DNA from: Gnetum montanum | Lineage: Eukaryota > Streptophyta > Gnetopsida > Gnetales > Gnetaceae | Length of the DNA: 21,474 bases | Assembly: GCA_015680685.1 (NCBI GenBank) | Contig: MNCI01013830.1 | Span: forward strand, 722,439-743,912 | Reading direction: 5' to 3' | In this document: one piece after another, positions 10,695-19,769 of the stretch | Layout: each line of letters begins with the position of its first letter | Position numbering within the stretch: the first letter of the stretch is position 1 | Made by a program: the position numbers and the translations under genes | The notes under the pieces: model-generated | Database searches by the model: none | What the model was told of the DNA's origin: nothing | Seen by the model: only the letters and a program-made list of their open reading frames with translations

Positions 10695-12246
10695 TGGTTG
10701 TTTCTCTTGATGAGGTTACCGTCATATCCAGGTGCACTGAGGCCACTCTCTTTATGAAGGTTGCAGAGACAGAGGAGTCACAATAGTGGCTGCACAAGAA
10801 GGCACCTAAACAAATCATCAAACATCTTACCAGTGTGGGCTTGATGGACCTATTTATTGCTTTGACTCCTAACATTCCCGTGATTGAAATGGTTTCCATC
10901 ATTGACTCTTTTAACGATGATGTCTCCTATTTTACTACATGAGTTTGGGTAGTTAAAGTGTCTTTCCACCTCATCACCAAATTCTTTTTCGATCATTTTG
11001 GCATACTAGTGATTGGTGCTAAGGTGGTAGTGGATAGACGAACTAGAGAAGGTCATGTGATCAAGGAACTTGAAGACTGGCTAGGTGTACCATAGGGTCA
11101 AAATGGGTTTGTCATGCAAGCTGATACTTGCTTGATGGAGGTAAATTATCTGTACCCACTCTTTAGAGCACAAGTGTTGCCTAAGTCTCTTTCTTAGGTG
11201 ATAAGTCTTGGGATTTAGTCTGCACGTGTTATGCGCTCAGTCTTGGAGATTGGTATGTGCTACAATTGGATGCAGTTCCTTGTATTAGGTCTCTATGGAG
11301 AGATCATTAGGCTACATTCCAATGTTGATGCTAAGTTCCACTTTACCTTTGCCTTTTTTGTGGGCTATCTCCATATATTTGTTGGGTTCCTAGTGGTCTA
11401 TGGAGATAACCATTATGTGTTAAGGGATCATTCATAGTTGTCTCGCCCTTGGATGTGTCATCTATTTAACACCACTAGATACCAAGATCTACCTGAAGGC
11501 ATTGAGGAATCAGTCTCTGCCACAACAGGGGGTGCAGCCAATCATTCCCACTATTCACATGATAGCTTCAGATTTATGATGCAGTTTCGGGTTGTGTTGT
11601 TGCTAATGCCAAGTCTCTCTAGACCTGTAGTGCTCAATTGAACACTTATGGCTTGAAATTCAATTATTGAAGGAAAATTTGGCAAAGGTGATAGAGGAGA
11701 GGAATGACTTACAAGCCCGTTATGATTTTTCCTTTGCTAGATTGGCCAGTGATAGTACCTGGCATACATCCGAGATCACCTATGCATGTTATTGGGTAGG
11801 CTTGAATAGCAAGGTGCAAGCGATTTGGGATCTGGCCGAACAGAGGGCCCAGATGGATTTATTGAATAGGAAGTTCCATGATTGGAATTCCTTTGAATCC
11901 AAGGTATGTAAATGGGGCCAGGATCAGAAAGATCATAAGCACAAATACAAAAAATGGTTGAAGGAAGAATTAGTTGAACGATGCCGGTTGGAGATGTTCA
12001 TGGAGGGGTTAGGCTTGCGCTCTTCTTATAACAACAGAAGTGGAGGGGTCTCCTGAGAGATCCATTACCATTTACTCTAGGGAAGATTCAATAAGTATGT
12101 TTTCTCTTGAGTGCCCTTCCTAGTCTTCAGTGGACAAGGGTAAAACCTTAGCCAATATCGACCTAAAACTTGAGAAAGACTAGGCGTGCGTGCCCGATGA
12201 AGAGATTCTATGGTGCATGGAAGCTAATCTCAGGCCTTCCTCTCCT
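10695..12246 (+). other. Exon 3 of pseudogene 1 (central and coiled-coil part)
   Basis: The frame from 10695 keeps codon phase with exon 2 if the acceptor was TTCTACAG; the sequence now reads TTCTACAA, a G-to-A loss of the splice site. One frame runs from here to 11437 with seven stops (six TAG, one TGA). Frameshifts then move it to the coiled-coil frame (11667-12030) and, near 12040, to a final frame ending ANLRPSSP at a GTGAGT donor (12247). Confidence 0.55.
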
Positions 12247-12371
12247 GTGAGTGTTTTAATCTTGTATTGTTTTATTTCTTTTAATCATATTTTCCTTTTT
12301 AGTATTTTTCTCTTTTAATCTATTTGTTTGTGTTTACTTATTTTGTTGTTTTGTTTTCCATTTTGTGATAG

Positions 12372-12464
12372 GGACATGGTGGTGGTGAAGCTAGCCCTAG
12401 TGGGACGAGAGCTGATGATGTAGAGGAGTTTGGGAATCAACCCCCTCCTAATACTAATGCATGA
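12372..12464 (+). other. Terminal exon of pseudogene 1
   Basis: Following GATAG|GG at 12371/12372, 30 codons are open and in phase 0 with exon 3. They encode a Gly-rich start, an acidic ADDVEEF segment and a Pro/Asn tail, then TGA at 12462-12464. No stop interrupts this exon. Confidence 0.55.
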
Positions 12465-12792
12465 TTTGGCTTGTTAGTCTTGTCAGTCTTGTCATTTCTT
12501 TGTTAAATTCTTTTTTTAGTTTTGTTTTTCAGCTTGTTTTATTGTTTTTGGAAACTGTGAGGATAGGTGTAACATGATCATGGCATAATATGTCTTCATC
12601 CTATTGCCATGCTAACACTCCATATCATATATATTTATATATTTTGTTTCATTTTGTCAAGTTTATTTGTGAACATAAATGTAAACTAGAATCATAATTG
12701 GTAAACATAAGATAAACAGAAATCACAATTTGTGAAATGTAAACAATAATGATGTAGCAGGATTTTGGTAAATTGGTAATGTACTGTGCTCT
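12465..12792. other. 3' flank of pseudogene 1, no gene
   Basis: T-rich sequence follows the stop codon, with stretches such as TATATATTTATATATTTTG near 12628. It could hold the polyadenylation region of pseudogene 1, but no decisive signal stands out. Confidence 0.4.
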
Positions 12793-12995
12793 AGTTTAAA
12801 GCCATTTCGGGCTACACGCATCAGTTTAAAGTCATGAAGGACTATTGCATCTTTGTCGGAAAAGAGGAGGAGACTGTAGTTGTTTCAGTGAATTTAAAAG
12901 GAACCAGCCATTTCTAACCGTGACTAGTTTAACATTGTTGCAGACACTTGGTAGTTTAACGTAATTCCAGATGTTGGTGGTTCATCTTAGTTTTT
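12793..12995. repeat. Second, decayed block of the 30/36-bp AGTTTAA repeat
   Basis: Units start at 12793, 12823, 12926, 12953 and 12989, with steps of 30, about 103 (degenerate middle), 27 and 36 bp. The words AGTTTAAAGTCAT, AGTTTAACATTGTTGCAGA and AGTTTAACGTAATTCCAGATG match those at 7730-8107 in the same orientation. The two blocks thus flank pseudogene 1 as direct repeats. This one ends almost exactly where the minus-strand protease frame begins to be readable. Confidence 0.8.
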
Positions 12996-13289
12996 GACCT
13001 ATTTCTTTAATTTTTATAATTTGCTGTGAGGGGTGGGACGTGTAGGCATGATCTTGTACTCACCATCCCCTTTGCTGGATATGTCAAATGGTAGTTCTGG
13101 CCAAGGGACATCTGTGGGAATGGCTCCTATGTTTGCCTCTTCTGATGGTTCCTCTATTTTAGGAAGGTCGTAGGTTGGAAATTGACCATTGTCTAGGGCT
13201 TCACTAGTGGTTTCTTGCTTAGATTCAGAGAGTTCAATCTCTGACTCTTGGTTTGTTCCTACATGTGAGGAAGTAAGTGAGGTTGCCGC

Positions 13290-13700
13290 ATCCCTATGTA
13301 TTATGATTCCATTGCCCTCATAAGGTAGGTGGATTTCTTGATGAATTGGTAAGGATACAGCTTTTAGTTGAACTAACCAAGGCCATCCCAAAATCAAATT
13401 AAACCCTGAAATCTCATCCACGACTACAAATTCAGCCGATGTGGGGAACCAGTCCCCTGCTATGAAATCCAAGGTAATCATGCCTTTTACACAACACAGG
13501 AACCACTAAAAGATTTCAAGAATGATGTTTTCATTGGTCATATTTGTTTCACGAGGCCTAGTTGTTCAATTACAGGAAAAGGTATTACATTTATTGCCAC
13601 TCCATCATCAACATGTACCTTATGTATCTTAAATTGGTTAATTTGTATCGTTATAAACATAGGGGCGGTAATGACCTCTCCCATTTTTTCGTCTCATTTA
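13290..13700 (-). other. Aspartic protease remnant, active-site motif DDG
   Basis: The minus strand gives ITAPMFITIQINQFKIHK, then VDDGVAINVIPFPVIEQLGL with the active-site codons GAT GAT GGA at 13601-13609. A TGA and a TAA follow, with a frameshift just before 13481. The next frame gives ITLDFIAGDW and GFNLILGWPWLVQLKA, the flap-to-C-terminal part with the conserved G(R/W)PW word. Family proteases have D-(S/T/N)-G; Asp in the middle is unusual and could be a decay mutation. The element is a fossil, so this says nothing about activity. Confidence 0.8.
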
Positions 13701-14606
13701 ATGTCATTGGCATGAAATCCAATAGATGTGGTTCTCGATTCTTGTAGTGGAGACAACATAGCATAAATAGATGGTTCATTTGCAAGAAGATCTTCACTAA
13801 CAGGGATTGAAGTCAACATACGCAATAGAGCTTCCCGGTGTACCAAGGAGGTCGTCACTAGGTCATATAGGCTTAGAGATGTGTTCTTTTGTTTTAAGGC
13901 CTATGTAACCTAGGTCAGGGCACTAGCCAAGTATTTTCTATTTTGAATGTTTTTATCAGTTAATACTTGATCCATTTGACCCAACATTTGTATCTCTCGC
14001 AGAAGAGTTTTTGTATTTTTAACTGTAGCTGTTAGGTTTGGGACACTGGACACTCCCGAGTTCTTTTCTTGACAACTCGTGCTAGGCTGATCTGTAATTA
14101 GAACCATGGGGACAGCATTTAGCAGTGTGGGTTTTGGTGGTCCTAAATCATTACCATGACGTTCTTTTGTTAAACATTCCTTGGTTAGTCAGTTAGCGAG
14201 GTGTTCTTGTGAGGGTCATGGGGGAACTATTGGGGGTTGCACATCAAGGTGTTTCATCACCCGTATTACAAATGGAGGGAGTCGAGTTTATGACGGCACA
14301 TTTGTTGTTGCAACCATAGGATGTACTTGGATGAAAAATGGTTTTTGTAGCATAGGAGGTGTATGTGTGGCAAAAGAAGCTTGTGGAGGTGTTAGTGTAA
14401 ACATGGTTTCAGTAGGCACATGAATCACAAAAGGTTTTCGTGGGATATCTTTTTCATTGTCAACATGGATGGTGTTAATCACATAGGACACCTCTTTAGT
14501 ATTAAGAGGGTCTTTGTAGACCCCCATAGACTGATGTTTAGGTCTTACTGGGTTGGCTTCATCAAAGACTATCTCACCTCTATCAATCATACATTGTATA
14601 TCTTGT

Positions 14607-14660
14607 TTTAGGGTGAAGCAGTAATTGGTTCCATGCCCACATCATTGGTGATACTCATAG
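14607..14660 (-). other. Zinc-knuckle remnant of Gag
   Basis: The translation reads YEYHQ, a TGA at 14642-14644, then CGHGTNYCFTLK. The spacing fits a C-x2-H-x4-H-x4-C knuckle of the Tat kind if the first Tyr (TAT) replaced Cys (TGT) and the TGA replaced CGA. The following word, DIQCMIDRGEI, resembles the segment that follows the knuckle in this lineage. Confidence 0.7.
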
Positions 14661-14693
14661 AATCTGTTTAACCTAAAACCTATTGGAACAGGA

Positions 14694-14747
14694 GGTTCAT
14701 TAGCAATTACCAACATTGGGGGTTCATTAGCTATTGCCAACATTGGG
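14694..14747. repeat. In-frame 27-bp direct duplication in Gag
   Basis: 14694-14720 and 14721-14747 differ at two of 27 positions (GGTTCATTAGC then AATTACC or TATTGCC, then AACATTGGG). It duplicates nine codons (IANEPP word) just upstream of the zinc knuckle. Confidence 0.85.
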
Positions 14748-15199
14748 TTTTTAACCAACTCACAGTATCGGTCATGTCTTTGAGATGCTGTAGGAGACAT
14801 TTGTTTATGTTGAATCAACCCAACCTTAGAAGCTAGTCCAATAGTTGTGAAGGCTTCATGGGCAAGGATGTGTACTAGGTAGGGTCTTTTCGTTTGAAGG
14901 TATGAGTATGACTCATGTTAGCATTTTGGGCATAGGAGGGTTTAGGTGTAGGTGCAAGAGCAGTTTTTTCATGACTAGTGGGGGTGGTGGGTTGTTTCCC
15001 TTTCTACCCTGCATTGTTGGATCGAAATGTCTCTACCACTACTGTGACTATTTTTTTTGTCTTTATCTTTCTTTGAATGTTGGCTTTTGAAAGTTAGGTA
15101 AGCTAGGTCATGACTTGTCTATGCTGCCTCTTCTATGTTTTTGATTTGGACAAATGCCTGACTGAAAGTACGAGCATTCAGATAATAGAGTTTTGACTT

Positions 15200-15540
15200 A
15201 ACGAAATCATTCACAACACTCTTGAGAATTGTAAGTAAATATGTTTCCAGGATAGGCTCGTGAAGTTCGTTAAGGGCAATGCTCCATCTCTGGATGAACT
15301 TTGTACAGGCTTCAATGGTGCTTATTTTATTTGGATTAGACTATCTAGTGTGGCTTCAAGCTTTAGGTTATACTTAAAAAGGGTTACGAATTGATGTAAA
15401 AAATCCTCTAGAGAGGATATGGAGTTATGCGGTAGGGCTTGGTACCAGTCTAAGGCTCTTCCAGTTAAGGACATAGCAAACACACGTAGGATTGCATGAG
15501 GCCAGGCCTAAAGTAATAGACACTCTAATCAGAATGTTAC
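15200..15540 (-). other. Capsid-like region of Gag
   Basis: Minus-strand translation gives LTGRALDWYQALPHNSI at about 15431-15470, then SLEDFLHQFVTLF, and, after a TAA at 15322-15324, RWSIALNELHE at about 15268-15300. This is the usual order of the plant retrotransposon Gag domain: small residue-A-W(F/Y) motif, a F...F helix, then a F..RW motif. The TAA is one change from CAA. Confidence 0.75.
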
Positions 15541-16820
15541 CAGGTGAGCATCTGGATTTCCTCTCCATTATACTTGGTCAACTACAGCAATGAAATTCCT
15601 TTTGGTAGAGTCAATGGTGGCACTGAAGAACTAATCAAATTATCCTGATAAAAATCCATCACCTTGACTTCTTCAGTGTTTTCCATTTTGAGGTGCTTTA
15701 CCTTCATCGGTCAATGCTTGCATCATTTTTCTAGCCTCTACCCATTCTTAGTCACTAGGTGGACCAGCTGGTTGATTAGATTGAGCATGATAATAGTTAG
15801 ATTGTTGTGTGATTCGTGGGAAAGATGACTATAGGGTTGTTGATGGTTGTACTTGAGGGATAGTCATGGATGAGATTGTAATAGGTGGTATGTTGTAATT
15901 AGCTAGTTCATGTTGTTGAATGACAGGTGTGGGCCACTTCCAAGTTACAAGTTGTAAGGGAACAACCTGAACTTGTTGAGTTGTAGTGAAGGATGTTCCT
16001 TGGATTTGCACCTGTGGTATGTAATGGGTGGATGTAGAAGTGGGTATCATGGATGGCATCCCAATTATTTGGGGTCAGAAGGTCACTCCTATATTAACTT
16101 GAGAGGGGATTTGTTTAGATTTTCCTTGTGAGAGGGAGGGTAAAGTGGTAATCAAAGGAATAGCATGGATGGGCATATTAAATTGGATGTTGGTCGTAGG
16201 GAAAGTAGGAATGATGGTAGGTGCTTCCTATTAAGCGATAGGTTCTTGAGTGCTTATAAATGCATGAAGAGATATAGTCTCTCCCATGGAAGGATGGAAT
16301 AATGGGTTTGTGTAAGTATGAGGACTGAAAGTGTGGTATGAATCCCTGTGTTCAGATTGAGCCGTGAAATCATCTTCCTCGTCTCTGTTTTGAGGCTCTA
16401 TAGTGGGTTGCTACAAGGTTTGATTCCTTTCCATGAGGAGCTGGGATATGAGTTTGTGATGGGATTCAGAGAGGGGAATCATGTCATACACTAAAGAGAT
16501 AAAATTATGGCCTCCCTTATAGATGAGTTCATAATGTCATTTTTCTTCCATTTCCATGCGATCAATGGGTAGGTTAGCTTAGATCTTTACATAGATGAAG
16601 TTGTATTATTCTGGGGTGAGAATTTTATAGGTAGGGTCTTTGCCTTGTAACCTAAGTGACTCGTGAGTTGGCCCTTGATGGTTTATCTCTCTAACGGTGA
16701 CTATGGTTTCAGTTGTGGTCACAGGATTTGAGATTTTGGCATTAAGGTAACTTGCTTTGATATGAGAAGATTCCATCTCTGTAGCTTGCTTGACTAGCTG
16801 AATTTTTGTAAGTAGGGTAT

Positions 16821-16881
16821 GCAAGCCTAGCTTGAGCAAGCTGGGCAACATGCAAGCTAGCTTGAGCAAGCTGGGCAGCGT
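16821..16881. repeat. Two 30/31-bp direct repeats
   Basis: 16821-16851 and 16852-16881 both read GCAAGC(C)TAGCTTGAG, then CAAGCTGGGCA. The same core (GCAAGCTAGCTTGAGCAAG) recurs at about 19224-19260 at the end of the 191-bp array. Confidence 0.85.
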
Positions 16882-16935
16882 GTGCAACTATAGCGTAGCA
16901 GGCAACATGACTGATGGGGAGCTTAATTAACCTCA

Positions 16936-17070
16936 GCACGTGCAAGCTAGTGTGACCTAGCAGTGTGTGCAAGACAGCGTGACCTAGCAGCATGTGCAAG
17001 CCAGCATGACCTAGCAGTGTGTGCAAGCCAACGTGACCTAGCAATATGTGCAAGCCAACATGACTTATCA
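16936..17070. repeat. 27-bp minisatellite, five full copies
   Basis: Units 16936-16962, 16963-16989, 16990-17016, 17017-17043 and 17044-17070 are all exactly 27 bp. The consensus is GTGTGTGCAAGCCAGCGTG then ACCTAGCA. A degenerate sixth copy follows to about 17095. Confidence 0.95.
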
Positions 17071-17242
17071 ATAACATGTGCAAATGTGACTAGCTTGCAA
17101 CATGACTGGGTGGACAGCGTGAGTGTGACTGATAGGGGTTAACATGAGTAGCTCAAGTTGGGATTTAGTTTTCAGTACTTGATTTATGCGACATTTAATA
17201 GGCAATGTGATCAGCATTTTGATTAAGCAGCAAACATGTTTA

Positions 17243-17260
17243 GCCCTCCTTCTAGCACCA
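17243..17260 (-). promoter_or_regulatory. Candidate primer-binding site
   Basis: The complement reads TGGTGCTAGAAGGAGGGC, beginning with the TGG expected opposite a tRNA CCA end. It is separated by five bases from an LTR end reading TACA on the minus strand (TGTA on the plus strand at 17266). The Gag frame starts about 470 bases downstream. I cannot say with confidence which tRNA would pair. Confidence 0.6.
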
Positions 17261-17265
17261 ATTTT

Positions 17266-17830
17266 TGTACCATCCAAACTCGTCGACGTAAGGCTAGAGA
17301 AAAAATGAATGCCAAAAGATCTCCAGAGAGATACAGATGACCTTGCCTTCCTATGAGGGCAAGCTACAAAAATGAAGAAAAAGTGCCTTGGATGGTCTAC
17401 ATGCAGATCAACCAAGGACTTCCCCAAGTGTACATTGCACTGGGATTATCTTCACAAAAATGTAAAACGAAGAGTGTAATGCAACGAAACGTAAACTTGA
17501 ATATAGCATGCAAACATAAACAAAATCTGCAGAAATGTGCAATGAAACAAGATAACATAGACAATGAACTAGAATAGCACAGCGGAAGGAAAAAATGAAA
17601 TTTTATTGTATTAATTGACAAAATGTTCACCGGCCAAAATGTAGTTGTGAGTCTAGGTTGCAAGTCAAACGTTAAGCTCCGATGTGTGGTGTTTGTAGGC
17701 GTTGGGGATCACGTGCTTCCAAGCTTAGGATTGCTGATTTTCTTTTCCAAATTTTTTCCAACCCTGGTTATGTCAATGACTAGGGTATTTATACATTTTT
17801 CTAGGCTCAGGAGTAGGATTTGTGAATGAG
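17266..17830 (-). mobile_element. 5' LTR (R-U5 part) of the Gag-protease element
   Basis: The left end, TGTACC on the plus strand, gives a ...TACA LTR terminus beside the primer site. On the minus strand a TATA box (17786-17793) is followed about 180 bases later by AATAAA (complement of 17602-17607), then about 335 bases of U5. ORFs within it are short and overlap on both strands. U3 must lie to the right, but its outer end was not found; it lies somewhere between 17900 and about 19460, so the 191-bp array may be inside it. Confidence 0.6.
17786..17793 (-). promoter_or_regulatory. TATA box of the 5' LTR
   Basis: The complement reads TATAAATA followed by CCCTA. The distance to the AATAAA on the complement of 17602-17607 suits an R region of ordinary length. 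Confidence 0.55.
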
Positions 17831-18236
17831 GTCAATGCCTAAGAGATGAAAGAAAAATGGATCATGTGATAGGTGTTCGATGTGCAGTTGTGTGTGAACT
17901 AGACGTATGTGGGTAGACTAAGTTTTCAACCAGGTGCAATGTACCTTACAATGAAAGCTAGCTTACACCCATGGATTCAATGTAAGAGCTTGAAAAGCTC
18001 ATAGATGATGAGGCTTACAATGAATTCCAAGAGGGATAGACTCCAGCTTGCTTGGAACTTTATGATCCTTTGAAATGACTACTGTAGGATGTCGATTTAA
18101 GTGGTTCAGTGGCTGTTTGAGGCATCTCTGCTTCATTAGGGCTCCCAGCGTGAGTTGATTTGGTCCTGGTGTGTGCTCAATGTGCATTTGGAGTGTTTTT
18201 GTCTGGGTGTGAATAGTACTCATGGTGATGAATAGT
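17831..18236. other. Probable U3 sequence, no gene
   Basis: No convincing ORF; a 74-codon minus-strand ORF (17999-18223) has no motif. The stretch lies upstream of the minus-strand TATA box and runs into the 191-bp array, so U3 is the likely identity. Confidence 0.4.
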
Positions 18237-19265
18237 GCTCATGCTAGACTCACGTTGGACTCACACTGCAGCGTGACCTGGGTTTGAGCTAAGCATGAGC
18301 AAGCTAGAATTGTTCATTTCCCATCAAATTTTGATTTTTGAGAACTGTCTTTCAAGTGTAACTACTACCTGCCCTTGGGGAAAACTTGCATGCTGATTCT
18401 GAGCCTATTTTTGCTTTGATCTGGGTCATTTTGGCAACTCAAGCTGGGCTCATGCTATCAGTGTGACCCTAGTGTGACCTGGGTATGACCTACTATAACT
18501 AACATATTTTGAGCTAAATTTTAACATCTGATGCCTATTCTTTGAAGTGAAACTGTTGCCTACTCTCCAAGGTGGCCTAGATGTTGAATTTGAGTCTGTT
18601 CTCATGTTGATTTAAGTCACTTTTGACAGGTCACGCTGGGCTCATGCTGTCAGTGTGACCTCAACATGACCTCAGCATGACCAAGCCAAAATGCCATGTT
18701 ACATGCCCGAATTTTGATTTTCTAGAGCCCATGAACAAGTAGAATTATTGCCTATCCTTGGAGGTTGCGTTGATGCTGAAAATTATGCTCGGAACTGCTT
18801 AATTTGACCAGATTTTGTTTGGTCACGCTAGGCTCACGCTGTCAATGTAACCCCAATGTGACCTGGGCATGAGTAAATAAATCATTTGATTTTGAGGTTA
18901 ATTTTGGAGCTTCTGGAGGCTAGGAGCTACAATGAACATCAGTGAAGCTCAAGGGGAGTCTATGTGCTCAAATTCAGACTATTTGAACTTGGTTTCAAGG
19001 CTCTAAAAGTTGGTCATGTTGTACTCACGTTGTACTCATAGTGGGCAGTGTGACCTCAGCTTGAGTAACAAGATTTATGTGATTCTGACTTGAAATCTTG
19101 GGTTCTGGATGCTAAAACTTAAAGTAGTCATCAGTGCACCCCAAGGGGGCCTTGCCCATTCAATTTAGGACCATTTTGACCTGATTTGGAAGCTATCAGG
19201 GTTGATCACATTGAGGGCAAGCTAGCTTGATAGTATGAGCAAGCTAGCTTGAGCAAGTCAAGTGT
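18237..19265. repeat. Tandem array, period about 191 bp, five to six units
   Basis: The word GCTGGGCTCATGCT or a variant is anchored at 18243, 18443, 18635, 18827 and 19018 (steps 200, 192, 192, 191); a last decayed unit begins near 19200. Each unit continues with GTCAGTGTGACCTCA-type sequence, and the spacer has a recurring TTGCCTATCCTTGG...GATGCTGA segment at matching spacing (for example 18538 against 18349). In the middle units GGTCAC and GTGACC form an inverted repeat of six bases. The final unit ends in GCAAGCTAGCTTGAG words like those at 16821-16881. There is no ORF of note. Confidence 0.85.
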
Positions 19266-19769
19266 GAGTTCCATGTCTTAGTTAAGTTTTACCTCCTGAA
19301 TGCTGAAAAGGGCTTGAGTTGTTCTTGTTTTAAAGTGTCTGAGCTAAAATTTTATGGTGTTTCAATACATTATGTCTTTTATATAGCCTATCTAAGGCAT
19401 TTTTCAGAGTTTCTAGTGGTTTAGGAGATTGGAGCCTGGGTCATGCGAAATCGTAACTAGATTTCCAGACCGTGGATCCGCCAGATCCTCTAGACCATCC
19501 AAGCCTAAGATCCCCTAGCGATAATTTGGAAGTTGTTGTCTATGATGACTACGGATCAGGTGGCCCACAACTTTCATGGCCAAGACAACATAGAGGAGAT
19601 GCCTCCTACTGTAGCCGGTAGTGTGTCATAAGGGAACGTCTCATAGCTGAGACTGTGGCCAAAAAGTTGCAGCGGAAGAGGCCTCCTCTAGCTAAGGAAA
19701 CCCTTCGCATAGAGGAAGAGAACAGGTGGAGACTGTGACTTAAACTACAAAGGATGCAACCCCCCTTTG

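Larger units (their letters stand above)
8488..12464 (+). pseudogene. Pseudogene 1: spliced coiled-coil protein, candidate antisense ORF of a Tat-type retrotransposon
   Basis: Four exons can be modelled with matching phases: 8488-8621 (ends in phase 2), 10325-10596 (phase 1), 10695-12246 (phase 0) and 12372-12464 (ends in TGA). Exon 1 starts with a Lys/Gly-rich N-terminus. Exon 3 encodes a hydrophobic central part (about 11231-11437), then a charged coiled-coil-like segment (11667-12030) with words such as AEQRAQMDLL and KWGQDQKDHKHKYKKW. Exon 4 is an acidic, Pro-rich tail ending PPPNTNA. Premature in-frame stops lie at 8512, 10437, 10470, 10784, 10940, 11093, 11195, 11216, 11435, 12121 and 12181, with frameshifts near 11640 and 12040. 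The C-terminal half is related to pseudogene 2 (20540-21358). It runs antisense to the Gag-protease frame at 13014-16776. Tat-lineage elements are known to carry an extra antisense ORF; this assignment is inferred from position and layout, and I recognise no domain with certainty. Confidence 0.6.
13014..16776 (-). pseudogene. Gag-protease polyprotein pseudogene, Ty3/gypsy, Tat/Ogre type
   Basis: On the minus strand one broken frame can be followed for about 3.7 kb. It starts at ATG 16776 (MESSHIK). The order is a Gln/Pro/Thr-rich N-terminal part, a capsid-like region (15200-15540), a zinc knuckle (14607-14660), a linker, and an aspartic protease (13700-13290) with a short acidic tail. Stops and frameshifts occur throughout, so no polyprotein could be made. 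Tat/Ogre type is inferred from the knuckle spacing, the linker before the protease and protease words such as GFNLILGWPW. No reverse transcriptase, RNase H or integrase follows: the frame ends at 13014, next to the 30/36-bp repeat. The element is either truncated or a Gag-protease-only non-autonomous form. Confidence 0.8.
16777..17242 (-). other. Leader between primer site and Gag, minisatellite-rich
   Basis: This is the untranslated leader of the minus-strand element. It holds two 30/31-bp units (16821-16881), a 27-bp minisatellite (16936-17070) and more GCGTGAG-like words up to 17150. The minus-strand ORF 16742-17083 reads through the 27-bp units as a nine-residue repeat and joins no domain, so I treat it as a by-product. 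Confidence 0.55.

Noticed and set aside
13014-16776. Endogenous pararetrovirus (caulimovirid) origin for the Gag-protease frame
   Set aside because: Order and wording of capsid, knuckle, linker and protease match Tat-type Ty3/gypsy elements, an LTR and primer site lie upstream, and no movement-protein-like frame was seen.
16742-17083. Minus-strand ORF with GLHTLLGH-type repeats upstream of Gag
   Set aside because: Explained by the 27-bp minisatellite in the leader; the frame does not continue into Gag in the phase expected.
17266-19460. Tandem LTR-internal-LTR arrangement sharing one LTR between both pseudogene-bearing units
   Set aside because: The left LTR-like block (5281-6400) does not resemble this LTR closely, and the two pseudogenes differ in their N-terminal exons, so they are unlikely to be one family.
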